Assembly: GCF_964340395.1 (NCBI RefSeq)
Contig: NC_135565.1
Location: forward strand, 11,151,742 to 11,169,241
Reading direction: 5' to 3'
Source: Glandiceps talaboti
Taxonomy: Eukaryota; Hemichordata; Enteropneusta; Spengelidae
DNA: 17,500 bases
In this document: piece by piece, positions 8,983 to 17,500 of the stretch
Layout: every line of letters begins with the position of its first letter
How positions within the stretch are numbered: the stretch's first letter is position 1
Notes under the pieces: generated by a model
The model's input: the letters and a program-made list of their open reading frames with translations, nothing else
What the model was told of the DNA's origin: nothing
Database searches by the model: none
Made by a program: the position numbers and the translations under genes

Positions 8983-9078
8983 AAGGCTGGGGAAAGAAAA
9001 CAGATGTGCATGAAGGCCAAGAAGACAAAGAAGGCTTGGGAAAGAAAACAGACGTGCATGAAGGCCAAGAAGACAAAA
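8983..9078. repeat. 48-bp tandem duplication (2 copies, 45/48 identical)
   Basis: Copy 1 is 8983-9030 and copy 2 is 9031-9078, directly adjacent; both contain GAAAGAAAACAG and GTGCATGAAGGCCAAGAAG. The period is a multiple of three and both copies stay open on the plus strand from 8962 (Lys-rich, KAKKTK repeated). That is expected by chance and no gene is called. Confidence 0.9.
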
Positions 9079-10210
9079 AAATTCTTACTTTTTTGTTTTT
9101 GAATTTTTAAAAAAATGTTTACAGTCGGTTGGGTTATTGGAAACACACACCTTTTTATTTTGTATGGCCTAAGAAAATTTTTCATCGAATGTTGTTGCGC
9201 GTTTTTCTTCTTTTCACAAGTTTCAGTAACATTAATTGCAGAGAATATAATACATAACATTTTGTAATCATGTTGTAAAAATGCTCGAAGTGTGAGTTAA
9301 CAAAAAAATCAAAACTACATCCACAAACATAGAAGTTTACTATTTATCATAGAGCTATTTTGTCTCCATATATTTTAAATCTGTCCAATTTGATATCGAA
9401 AAAACCCACCTGAAATGCAGTTCTGGACAACTGAAGCGTGACATGCAGTTAAAATTAATTGTTTAACATGGTATAAGAACGATCATAATATGTTTTAATT
9501 CTCGGTCAACAACACCGTCATCATTTGTACCCTCGTTTCAAACACTGAGTCGTGGACTCATGCATATTCATGAGGTCTAACTCGTATTTCAAACAGCATA
9601 GAGATGAAAAGGCTAGTTGATATCTGAGTACAGTATATACGATCATACTGACGGCACATATGGGCAGGTTATCTTTAATTCATATCCGTCGAACTACGGT
9701 TCATAATTATTTCATACTATCGTTAGAAACATGACTCTGTTTTTTCCGTGTTAGGATGAGCCGTGCGTTCTATGAAAGTGCGTCGTATAACATACACTAT
9801 AAAACTACTAAACGGTAGAATCTGTCTAATGAACAACGTTAGATGATCTCATATTGGTCAAGAGTTGCGCCCACGTTTGAACATAGCTTATAAGATAAAC
9901 CTGCTACAGTTTTCAGGGGTTGTTAAACGTGATTGTCTGGCCTTTAAGTAACGATTGAAAGACAATTGAAAGAATTCAAATTAGACAAAATTAGACATAA
10001 GGATAATTGAGGTGTTTTTGTTGTTTAGAAAAACAATTGTTTATAAACAATAACAGCAATGAATCTAGCGACTCTTTCATAATTGAACATGTTACATAAC
10101 TGTGTGTTTGATGCAAATTATTAATGTTTTACTCTTCAGAGAGTGCCTTATATAAGGGTATGATTAATGTCACTAAAATAATAAAGTCAATCCTTTCCTT
10201 CATCCCACCC
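9079..10210. other. AT-rich sequence, largely featureless
   Basis: It contains a small hairpin TGAGTC-GTG-GACTCA at 9546-9560 and the weak exon candidate at 9755-9818. No RNA gene is recognised. Confidence 0.4.
9755..9818 (+). CDS. Very short terminal-exon candidate after a strong acceptor
   Basis: A pyrimidine-rich acceptor (CTGTTTTTTCCGTGTTAG, AG at 9753-9754) is followed by G and an ATG frame of 20 codons ending in TAG: MSRAFYESASYNIHYKTTKR. Only the acceptor quality and non-repetitive composition argue for it. No upstream exon was found and the length is well within chance. Confidence 0.1.
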
Positions 10211-10271
10211 CAAAACAAACAAACAAACAAACAAACAGACAGACAAACAAACAAACAAACAAACAAACAAC
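10211..10271. repeat. (CAAA)n microsatellite with a CAGA interruption
   Basis: CAAA units flank two CAGA units at about 10235-10243. Confidence 0.95.
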
Positions 10272-10800
10272 AATAACAAAACTTTAAACAAAGATTACGT
10301 CAGCCAAATCTTATGGCAGAACTCGTCAATGTTACAGGGGCACATATATATGGCGACAAGTTTGCATTTTCGCCGCCCAGTTTCATTCACGAGAGTGTTA
10401 CTTATACACAAACCCCGAGAACAACAAACATTAACAAGAACAAAAATAGTCTCAAAATTGTACCCAGATTAAAACAACTATTTTTCTTTTCAAAATGAAA
10501 GATACTGAGAGCTGAGAAGTCTATGGGCTTTATTCTGGTGTCAAAATGGATACATTACGAGGGTAAATACATTTATATGTTTGGTACGAATTGTTATTTT
10601 TCATTTATATCTCAACATACAAGAGAAGTCAGGCAACCTCAAAAGAACGGCGTTTAGATCAAACAATAAATAACTTGCACTAACTTTGCTACATGCTATT
10701 ATCTCATTCGACACGAAATACGCACTTTGTAACATTTTAATCCTGAACACATTGAGAGATTATTTTTTTGTTGAGGCCAAAAATATATTTGCATTGTTAG

Positions 10801-10850
10801 GGGAGTGCTCAGTAATCACAGGAAAAGGGGAGGGTGTGAAATCAAGCCCG
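10801..10850 (+). CDS. 50-nt internal micro-exon candidate between splice-like sites
   Basis: An acceptor-like GCATTGTTAG ends at 10800 and a consensus donor GTAAGT begins at 10851. One open phase reads ECSVITGKGEGVKSSP. The ITGKGEG core is loosely reminiscent of the GKG loop of Smr domains, but 16 residues cannot establish this. There is no phase-matched neighbour exon. Confidence 0.1.
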
Positions 10851-11191
10851 GTAAGTTGGGTAAATCGTGACCCTTCCCAATTCAATTTTCTAAAAATATG
10901 ACCGTCCTCTGGCCTGCCTGGCCAAGAACCGATTTGTAAAATCTGAAAACAATCCCGGCCCTGTGAAACTACCTAACTTTATACTGTAAGTTCCCTTGTA
11001 ATGTTTATCCTTTGGCACTGTTCTGCTACGATAATGGTAACTCATCACGCATCGAAATGTAGCAATGTTGGTAAAACAAATTGTCAAGTCGCGTGATAAA
11101 ATGTAGCAATGTGAGTAGGACTTGCATCGAACCTGACGACGTCCTGCCAGTGAGTAGGTGGCCATGTCGGCCCCTCTAAAGAATTGAATTG

Positions 11192-11199
11192 TGACGTCA
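11192..11199. promoter_or_regulatory. Perfect CRE palindrome TGACGTCA
   Basis: Consensus CREB/ATF site. No promoter or transcript start is visible nearby, so function is unproven. A second copy is at 14536. Confidence 0.25.
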
Positions 11200-11884
11200 T
11201 CATACTAATACAATCATGAATATTTCAACGTTACTGGTTGTAAAGACTATAGATCAATTCAACAGAAACGACGACAACACTTTTCAAAAACACCATGATA
11301 AATGTACTCAAGGCCGCTCTCAACTCGGCATTTCATAATTGCAGGGATGTCACACTTTGATGCCCTACTCCAGCATTATGAAATAAACTTGATGAGATTG
11401 TAAAAGGGCACATGTACGGGCTGAATTTGTGCATTTTTCGGGTTGCAATTTAAGCAAATTACAGTAATATGACCGTCTAAGTTATCGAGAGGACTCCAAC
11501 CTGATATTTAGGATAACAACATAAAAAAATTCGGTGACACAATTCATATTACGTACACAGCAATATCGATGACACCACTTTTATGATTTCCGTTGTGCTA
11601 ACAACGCCAGGAAACGATTTCTTTGCAATGTGATAATCAATATACTATAGTTTAATGGTTTATGTTTGCAGTGCAAATACCCGCAAACAAAAAAGCTTAT
11701 ACATTCATCTTGCGCCACTATAAACATAATTCTATGGGAATATCGTGAGAAAAGCTACTGTCACTGTCGTGAACAATTGAAGTTGATGTTACTATCCAAA
11801 ATATTTCGGATAAGAGGTTGTCATGACATTTTCATCCTCAGCACATCGGTAGCTCCATGGTTAAATAGATAGCTTAATCAGTAC

Positions 11885-11904
11885 ATCGATCGATCGATCG
11901 AGAG

Positions 11905-11957
<53 letters not shown>

Positions 11958-12133
11958 CCAACCAACCAACCAACCAACCAACCAACCAACCAACCAACCA
12001 ACCAATCAATCAACCAACCAACCAACCAACCAACCAACCTACTAACCATCAAACAACCACCCAGTAACCGGCTGATGAACCAACAAACGAAGTAATCGAT
12101 CAATCAATCAATCAATCGATTGATCGATCAATA
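11885..12133. repeat. Compound CGAT / CAAT / CAAC tetranucleotide block
   Basis: Self-complementary CGAT units (11885-11901) lead into CAAT (11907-11954), CAAC (11955-12003), CAAT, then CAAC again to about 12039. Degenerate units follow, then CGAT/CAAT with a palindromic centre near 12110-12130. Single-base changes convert each motif into the next. Confidence 0.95.
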
Positions 12134-12420
12134 CATCATGCATGACCAGAAAGCCTTTTCAAAAAGGCACTAAGAGAATAATCTCTGATCAGCCCAATTA
12201 TGACCTTGATAATATTACGATGAATTAGCTCACATTTTAATATCCTTTTTATGCGAACAACTTACTCGTAGCAACATATTGATAGTTTTGCACCCTGAAG
12301 ACCTGATTCGGATTATACTAATAACTGGCGTAATGCCTTTAATTCAGGTAACATTAGACCCTATAAAACGTTGCATTAACGCAAAGAACGTCGGCAATGG
12401 TATAATGTGATAGTTTTCAG
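12134..12420. other. Unique AT-rich sequence, no supported feature
   Basis: Nothing beyond short chance words was seen. Confidence 0.4.
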
Positions 12421-12540
12421 GAGATTATGAACCCACAGTTAGACAACTACACCGCTCGGATGATTGAAACAATGTTACTGATATCATACACAATCGCAAA
12501 AAAAAGAGCGAATAGTTTTTATTTATTAACCAATCCGTAA
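12421..12540 (+). CDS. Short exon-like open frame after a plausible acceptor
   Basis: GTGATAGTTTTCAG, a reasonable 3' splice site (AG at 12419-12420), is followed by GAG ATT and an ATG frame at 12427-12540 of 37 codons. It reads MNPQLDNYTARMIETMLLIS, then a basic stretch, then FYLLTNP and a stop. No family is recognised. An ATG frame on the opposite strand covers the same bases. Frames this long are expected by chance. Confidence 0.13.
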   Translation, partial: EIMNPQLDNYTARMIETMLLISYTIAKKRANSFYLLTNP

Positions 12541-13280
12541 CGTCAAAATGGGTTAAATTTCGTGTTTTCTCGGAATTGCCTAAGACAGTTAAGTGAATAA
12601 GTAGTGTCTGGTGGACATGATTAGCTGTAAAGCAATTTGGCAATATAGTAAAGAGGTGCATATGGATAAAAAGGTGTATAAAGAAGCGCAGTGTTTCAGT
12701 TGTTTTGATTACAGCATCGGGCACCGGTATGCACTGTTTAAGACACTAGAGCTGACAACTCGCAGGAAGAATCGCCCATCACTCGTAGTTAAGATAAGTT
12801 GTTTTTCTCTTTGTAACATTTAGGCAAGATAGTCATACTTAGAGTTACTGCCTGTTTAAGTTGATTTTTTAAATTTCTTTTACTGCGTTTATTATTTTCA
12901 GTTAAAAAAAATAATGACGCATTTTTCATTACGATTTCATCTACCTTATATACAAGTATTTGGTATATTTTTTCTGTAAAAGAATCTGTCTTTCGGGAAA
13001 CCATGTACTTACTACTTAAGTTCTGTTTCCAACCTTCCTGAACAGAATGAACATTTCGCCATTCAACAAATTAGGATTTTTCTATAGGTTGTGTAGTTTG
13101 ACAAGGAAAAACTCCAGAACAAGTTGAGAAGCACCAGCAGTATTCAACCATTAGCTTATCAAACGTTACCATACCTTGGTTACTACGATTCCTTTATATA
13201 ATTTAAGAAATGGGTTATCAAATAATTATATACATATATTTTTTTGTTTGAGTATTGGTTAATGACCAGATTGGATATAG
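12541..13280. other. AT-rich unique sequence, no supported feature
   Basis: Opposing short ATG frames without domains; judged to be chance. Confidence 0.4.
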
Positions 13281-13304
13281 CCTTCACGCACATCCATTTG
13301 CAAA

Positions 13305-13424
13305 ATGGCGCAAATGAGAACTAGACGGTCTCAAAATAATTCCAGTCAAAGAGTTTCCAAAAGTTCTGACTGGCTTTCACAGACCATCAACAGGTCAGGA
13401 GAAAATGTGTCAATGCTCCCTTAA
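13305..13424 (+). CDS. Small ORF of 39 codons with good start context
   Basis: The ATG at 13305 sits in AAAATGG context (purine at -3, G at +4). The frame runs 39 codons, MAQMRTRRSQNNSSQRVSKS and on to TAA at 13422, with a Ser/Asn/Arg-rich hydrophilic composition. It overlaps the Cys-rich frame listed next, so at most one of them is likely to be real. No homology is recognised. Confidence 0.15.
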   Translation: MAQMRTRRSQNNSSQRVSKSSDWLSQTINRSGENVSMLP

Positions 13425-13510
13425 CTACAATAAGTTGTGTATGACGAGAAACCAAATCTGCACTTTCTGCAAAATGTATCAGGTCTTCTGTGACGGTTTA
13501 AGATACTGAA
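13383..13510 (+). CDS. Cysteine-rich terminal-exon candidate
   Basis: This frame is open from 13325 to a TGA at about 13508-13510. A good acceptor (TCTGACTGGCTTTCACAG) ends at 13382, so the exon could begin at 13383 in phase 2. The C-terminal part reads KMCQCSLNYNKLCMTRN, then QICTFCKMYQVFCDGLRY: six Cys with spacing C-x-C-x8-C-x6-C-x2-C-x6-C. That is dense and regular enough for a disulfide-rich secreted domain, but I cannot place it in a family and see no upstream exon. Confidence 0.2.
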
Positions 13511-13529
13511 GTAATTAGTTGCAATTACT
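13510..13529. repeat. 7-bp hairpin after the Cys-rich frame
   Basis: AGTAATT-AGTTGC-AATTACT, perfect arms with a 6-base loop. Probably incidental. Confidence 0.35.
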
Positions 13530-13740
13530 GTATAACGTGAGGTGTTTTCATTTTACACCAGTCCTTCAAATTAAGTTAGGCAAAGAACGATATGACGATG
13601 GTTCAAACGTTTTTTGTCGTGGAATTAAACAAGATAACGTTCATCTTAAAAAGGCACAGACTACTAAACGAAACGTCTGACAAACATCTTTTGTTGGTTA
13701 AGGAGAGAAGTGTTCCAAGAAAGTTGGCGACGATGGTTCG

Positions 13741-13769
13741 GGTCACAACACCTTATGAACAATTGCTAT
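13741..13769 (+). repeat. Dispersed direct repeat, copy 1 (29 bp)
   Basis: It begins GGTCACAAC and contains CCTTATGAACAATTGCTAT, matching 14877-14905 at 28 of 29 positions. It lies inside a 73-codon ATG frame (13592-13813), which may therefore be repeat-derived. Confidence 0.7.
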
Positions 13770-14034
13770 CTTTCCGGTGTTCACAATATGACTTAACAGT
13801 TTGTCCAGTATGAAATACTGTGAATCTTTCTGGAAAATTTTCTTAAAATCTTGTTGAATATCACAGTAGTTAATTAACACATTGACAGGAATCTGTTTGT
13901 AGATTAATGCACTTTTCCTTTAAAGCCGCACTATTCGTTGATAATTCACATTAGAAGGAATGCCTTTCTTGTTGTATAGTGGTATCGTTACAAACTACAC
14001 AATGATACATGGATATGTGTGTCCAAATGAGTGT

Positions 14035-14052
14035 CTGTATGTCTGTCTCTGA

Positions 14053-14088
<36 letters not shown>

Positions 14089-14157
14089 GAGTGTATATGT
14101 GTGTGTCTTTCCATCTTTCTCTCTGAGTGAGTGAGTGAGTGAGTGAGTGAGTGAGTG

Positions 14158-14195
<38 letters not shown>
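14035..14195. repeat. Compound CTGT / GAGT / GT microsatellite
   Basis: CTGT units (about 14053-14088), a CT-rich spacer, GAGT units (14125-14160) and then (GT)15 (14165-14194). Confidence 0.95.
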
Positions 14196-14196
<1 letters not shown>

Positions 14197-14335
14197 TCAT
14201 GTTTCATTTTAGATTGGCTCTAAACATGTTTACCGTATGTATTTCTGCATTTCAGTGAGTATCTAGAACTGGATTGGGAACACAATTTTCAAATATCAAA
14301 CATTTTCAAACTTCAAAGACTAACACTGAATATGC
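14196..14335. other. Unique sequence, no supported feature
   Basis: Nothing recognised. Confidence 0.4.
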
Positions 14336-14340
14336 TACCG

Positions 14341-14367
14341 TCCCCACCCCCACCCCCACCCCACCCC
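14341..14367. repeat. C-rich (CCCCCA)n tract
   Basis: Runs of 4-5 C separated by A; the minus strand has four or more G runs. Confidence 0.85.
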
Positions 14368-14535
14368 TATTCCCGCTACTAACAAAAGCCTGACAGGAAA
14401 AACCTGTGTTTCCTCGTTGAATGTTTTGGGAATAATCGCACTTTTCACATATACAATCAAGAGAAACACAAGGCCAACGCCACGCTGCATTTTTATGAAA
14501 ACATTTTCAATGAGTTGACTGCAGAAGACTGATGA

Positions 14536-14543
14536 TGACGTCA
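14536..14543. promoter_or_regulatory. Perfect CRE palindrome TGACGTCA
   Basis: Second consensus CREB/ATF site in the window. No transcript start is visible nearby. Confidence 0.25.
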
Positions 14544-14599
14544 GGATCAGCTGTCCGAAAAGCAGACGACATGAAGGAACAAAAACCAAAAACGCCGAA

Positions 14600-15325
14600 T
14601 ATGGAAAATGGAGAAAGACGACATGAGAACATATGAAAATAGTTGAAATGTGTTTTTCCAAAAGGACACTGAAGGTTTTATAGGTTTAACAGTCACAAAT
14701 TCGTCTGTATGTAATTATTCATATGAACTTGTATCAACGTCAAAAAATATGGCATATGATATCAAATGTCTGCACGTTTGGTTCACACTTAAATCAACAG
14801 AATAAATGGTGATATCGATAAGTATTTGTCTTACAGGTTCGCCACTGTGACAGTGATATCATTATTGATCCTGTCCGGTCACAACTCCTTATGAACAATT
14901 GCTATTTCCATGCTATGGTCATCATCTCTATTATTATCGATGACTACATGTAGAGCTATGACTTAGGATGGTACTTGATCTGAGTGGAATATACAACAAT
15001 AAAAAAAACCACCATATTGAGTAATGGCATGAAAAATATCACTCTTATTAACCTTAACAAAAGTATGTTTCTAATGTAGGACATAACAAGTAAGTATCTT
15101 CATTCATAAGAAATACACAGCAGACATGTAGAGATTCCACATGGTTGTCTTTATTTGATATATTTCGATTTACAATACAAAATCTGAATGTACAATAATC
15201 AAATTGGTAAATCTGAAATCATGACTTGAATTACTCACGTCTGTCACTGTTCCGTGCCTCCCCTATCTCACTGTCTCCCTCATAATACCGTGCTCTATCT
15301 TGCATATTGTGTCATACTCTGTCAA
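14600..15325. other. AT-rich unique sequence apart from the dispersed repeat at 14877
   Basis: No gene or RNA is recognised. Confidence 0.4.
14877..14905 (+). repeat. Dispersed direct repeat, copy 2 (29 bp)
   Basis: One A/T difference from 13741-13769, 1136 bases away. The word TATGACTTA also follows both copies at a distance, suggesting two diverged fragments of a longer dispersed repeat. Confidence 0.7.
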
Positions 15326-15360
<35 letters not shown>

Positions 15361-15373
15361 ATGTCTGTCTCTC
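15326..15373. repeat. (CTGT)n microsatellite
   Basis: About nine CTGT units and then degenerate ATGTCTGTCTCTCTG. Confidence 0.93.
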
Positions 15374-15928
15374 TGTGTGGTGTGGTTTTACATTGGTTCA
15401 CATAACTCTTCTGCTTTCAAAAATACCATTTTTATTCATTTTCAAAAAATATATATTAAAAAAACCACATTTTACTCCAGTATTTGACGAATACAGGGTA
15501 AAACTTGTCAACGACACTGACTCTCCTTACACATTCATTTTTCAAATGACAACAACAGTTGGAATATGTGACATTTTCAATTCGACTGAGCCTATACAAA
15601 TCACGATACTGTAATTGAGAAGATAATCCAACAAGGAACCGGCAAGATTTTCTGGTATTAGCACAAACTATCACGACTTTATTCCTTAGCCGATTAAAAC
15701 AATGGTATCAAATGTCTGTATGGCCCTCTATGATATGAATTCCCGTTTGGTAAGCGTACATATAGGTTTACATAGCTAGAGTATTATAACTTTATACCCG
15801 CACATGGTATACACGTATTTGCATAATCTGAATTTTCATATTTAATCCTATTTTCGTTGGAAGACATTCGGACGAGAGTTAAATCTTTTGTAGTACCCTA
15901 TTGTAAGGCAGTACTATTCATGGATATG
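15374..15928. other. AT-rich unique sequence, no supported feature
   Basis: Short opposing chance frames only. Confidence 0.4.
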
Positions 15929-15954
15929 GTGTGTGCGTGCGTGCGTGCGTGTGT

Positions 15955-16008
<54 letters not shown>

Positions 16009-16050
16009 AAATGAGTCCTAGTGAGTGAGTGACTGACTGAGTGAGTGAGG
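15929..16050. repeat. (GTGC)n / (GT)n array followed by GAGT/GACT units
   Basis: GTGC units at about 15931-15950 pass into (GT) to 16005. A short spacer is followed by GAGT/GACT units at 16021-16049. Confidence 0.93.
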
Positions 16051-16052
16051 AA

Positions 16053-16182
<130 letters not shown>

Positions 16183-16258
16183 CCTTTGGTGGTTTGATAT
16201 TACAATTCATCCGCATGATTATGTGAAGGATTTTTTTGTTCCCTTCCCAAATATTGTG

Positions 16259-16317
16259 ACATACATACATACTTGCTTGCGGGCGGTCGGAATGGCGGTC
16301 GGACGGACGGACGGACG

Positions 16318-16381
<64 letters not shown>

Positions 16382-16382
16382 T
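16259..16382. repeat. CATA / GGAC / CAGA compound array
   Basis: Short CATA units are followed by a GC-rich CGGTCGG spacer, about six GGAC units (16300-16323) and then about fifteen CAGA units to 16381. The GGAC-to-CAGA change is a single G-to-A step. Confidence 0.95.
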
Positions 16383-17204
<822 letters not shown>

Positions 17205-17332
17205 ACAGAGACAGAGACGGAGACAGACAGAGACAGACAAATAGACAGACACACATACAGAGAGAGACAGATACACACACACAAACACACATATAAACTG
17301 ACTGACTGACTGAGACAGACAGACAGACAGAC
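17205..17332. repeat. Degenerate ACAG / CACA / ACTG block
   Basis: ACAGAG and CAGA units, ACAC runs, then CTGA and CAGA units to about 17332. Confidence 0.9.
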
Positions 17333-17500
17333 AAGCACAAATCAAGGATACGAAAAATAATTATATAAAGACAAAGTCAAATAGATGGACGGTCAGTGAC
17401 AGATGAAAGGAATGGGAAAGTAAATGAATGGTGCACTATGTAAATTTCTGAAGACCCTTTTACACAACACTTGCAATGTTTTCAGCTTCGATATCGCTAG
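17333..17500. other. Unique sequence at the window end
   Basis: No feature recognised. Confidence 0.4.

Larger units (their letters stand above)
10272..11880. other. AT-rich sequence with a moderately GC-richer patch at 10800-11180
   Basis: The patch has a 14-base direct repeat AAATGTAGCAATGT (11055-11068 and 11099-11112) and opposing chance frames of 71 and 91 codons. I do not recognise a gene; a 50-nt micro-exon candidate is noted separately. Confidence 0.4.

Noticed and set aside
10890-11165. 91-codon minus-strand ORF in the GC-richer patch
   Set aside because: No signal peptide, domain or repeat of conserved residues, and it overlaps another frame on the plus strand.
14514-14640. Two overlapping short frames, one with MKEQKPKTPNMENG
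   Set aside because: Polar composition looks coding-like, but both are short, purine-rich and overlap a large opposite frame. The acceptor CTGCAG lacks a pyrimidine tract.
14335-14661. 108-codon minus-strand ORF with an internal hydrophobic MQRGVGLVFLLIVY segment
   Set aside because: It ends in Gly-Trp repeats from the C-rich microsatellite and lacks cleavage sites or domains.

Overview
This window looks like non-coding, AT-rich nuclear DNA from an animal, most likely a marine invertebrate. There are no long ORFs, no operon-like packing, no rRNA or tRNA that I could find, and a very high density of long, nearly perfect microsatellites: (GA)62, (TATC)32, two (TA)40+ arrays, CAGA, GATA, CAAT, CAAC, CAAA, CATA and GAGT. 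By rough count these occupy more than a tenth of the window. I cannot assign the phylum from the sequence. A mollusc, another lophotrochozoan or an invertebrate deuterostome are all possible.

Layout. 1-1150: pentanucleotide tail, (GA)62 and (AC)n. 1150-2800: unique AT-rich DNA with one weak exon candidate (1595-1699). 2801-3236: a short inverted-repeat element with 32-bp terminal inverted repeats (30/32 identical), probably a MITE-like non-autonomous DNA transposon. 3237-5050: AT-rich and gene-free. 5050-5516: a CAGA/GATA/TAGG block. 5806-5830: a palindrome carrying two CACGTG E-boxes. 6232-7373, minus strand: the one convincing gene candidate. 7519-8077: two (TA) arrays around a 206-bp island, plus a 24-bp direct repeat that looks like a target-site duplication. 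8983-9078: a 48-bp tandem duplication. 9080-17500: AT-rich DNA with more compound microsatellites and several small, low-confidence exon-like open frames.

The main biological result is a predicted two-exon neuropeptide/peptide-hormone precursor on the minus strand. Exon 1 (7373 to 7052) encodes a hydrophobic signal peptide, a Cys-x3-Cys loop and a peptide ending SPPSLSLPRY followed by Gly-Lys-Arg, a standard amidation and dibasic cleavage signal. Exon 2 (6326 to 6232) follows a strong polypyrimidine/AG acceptor, joins in the correct phase, and ends with a Cys-x4-Cys C-terminus and a stop. The joined product would be 138 residues. I do not recognise the family with confidence. The C-terminal Arg-Tyr-amide plus a C-terminal cysteine pair invites comparison with luqin/RYamide precursors, and the N-terminal cysteine pair with kisspeptin-type precursors. 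Both are hypotheses.

The other coding-like stretches are short open frames beside plausible splice sites. Frames of this length occur by chance in DNA of this composition, so they are given low confidence.
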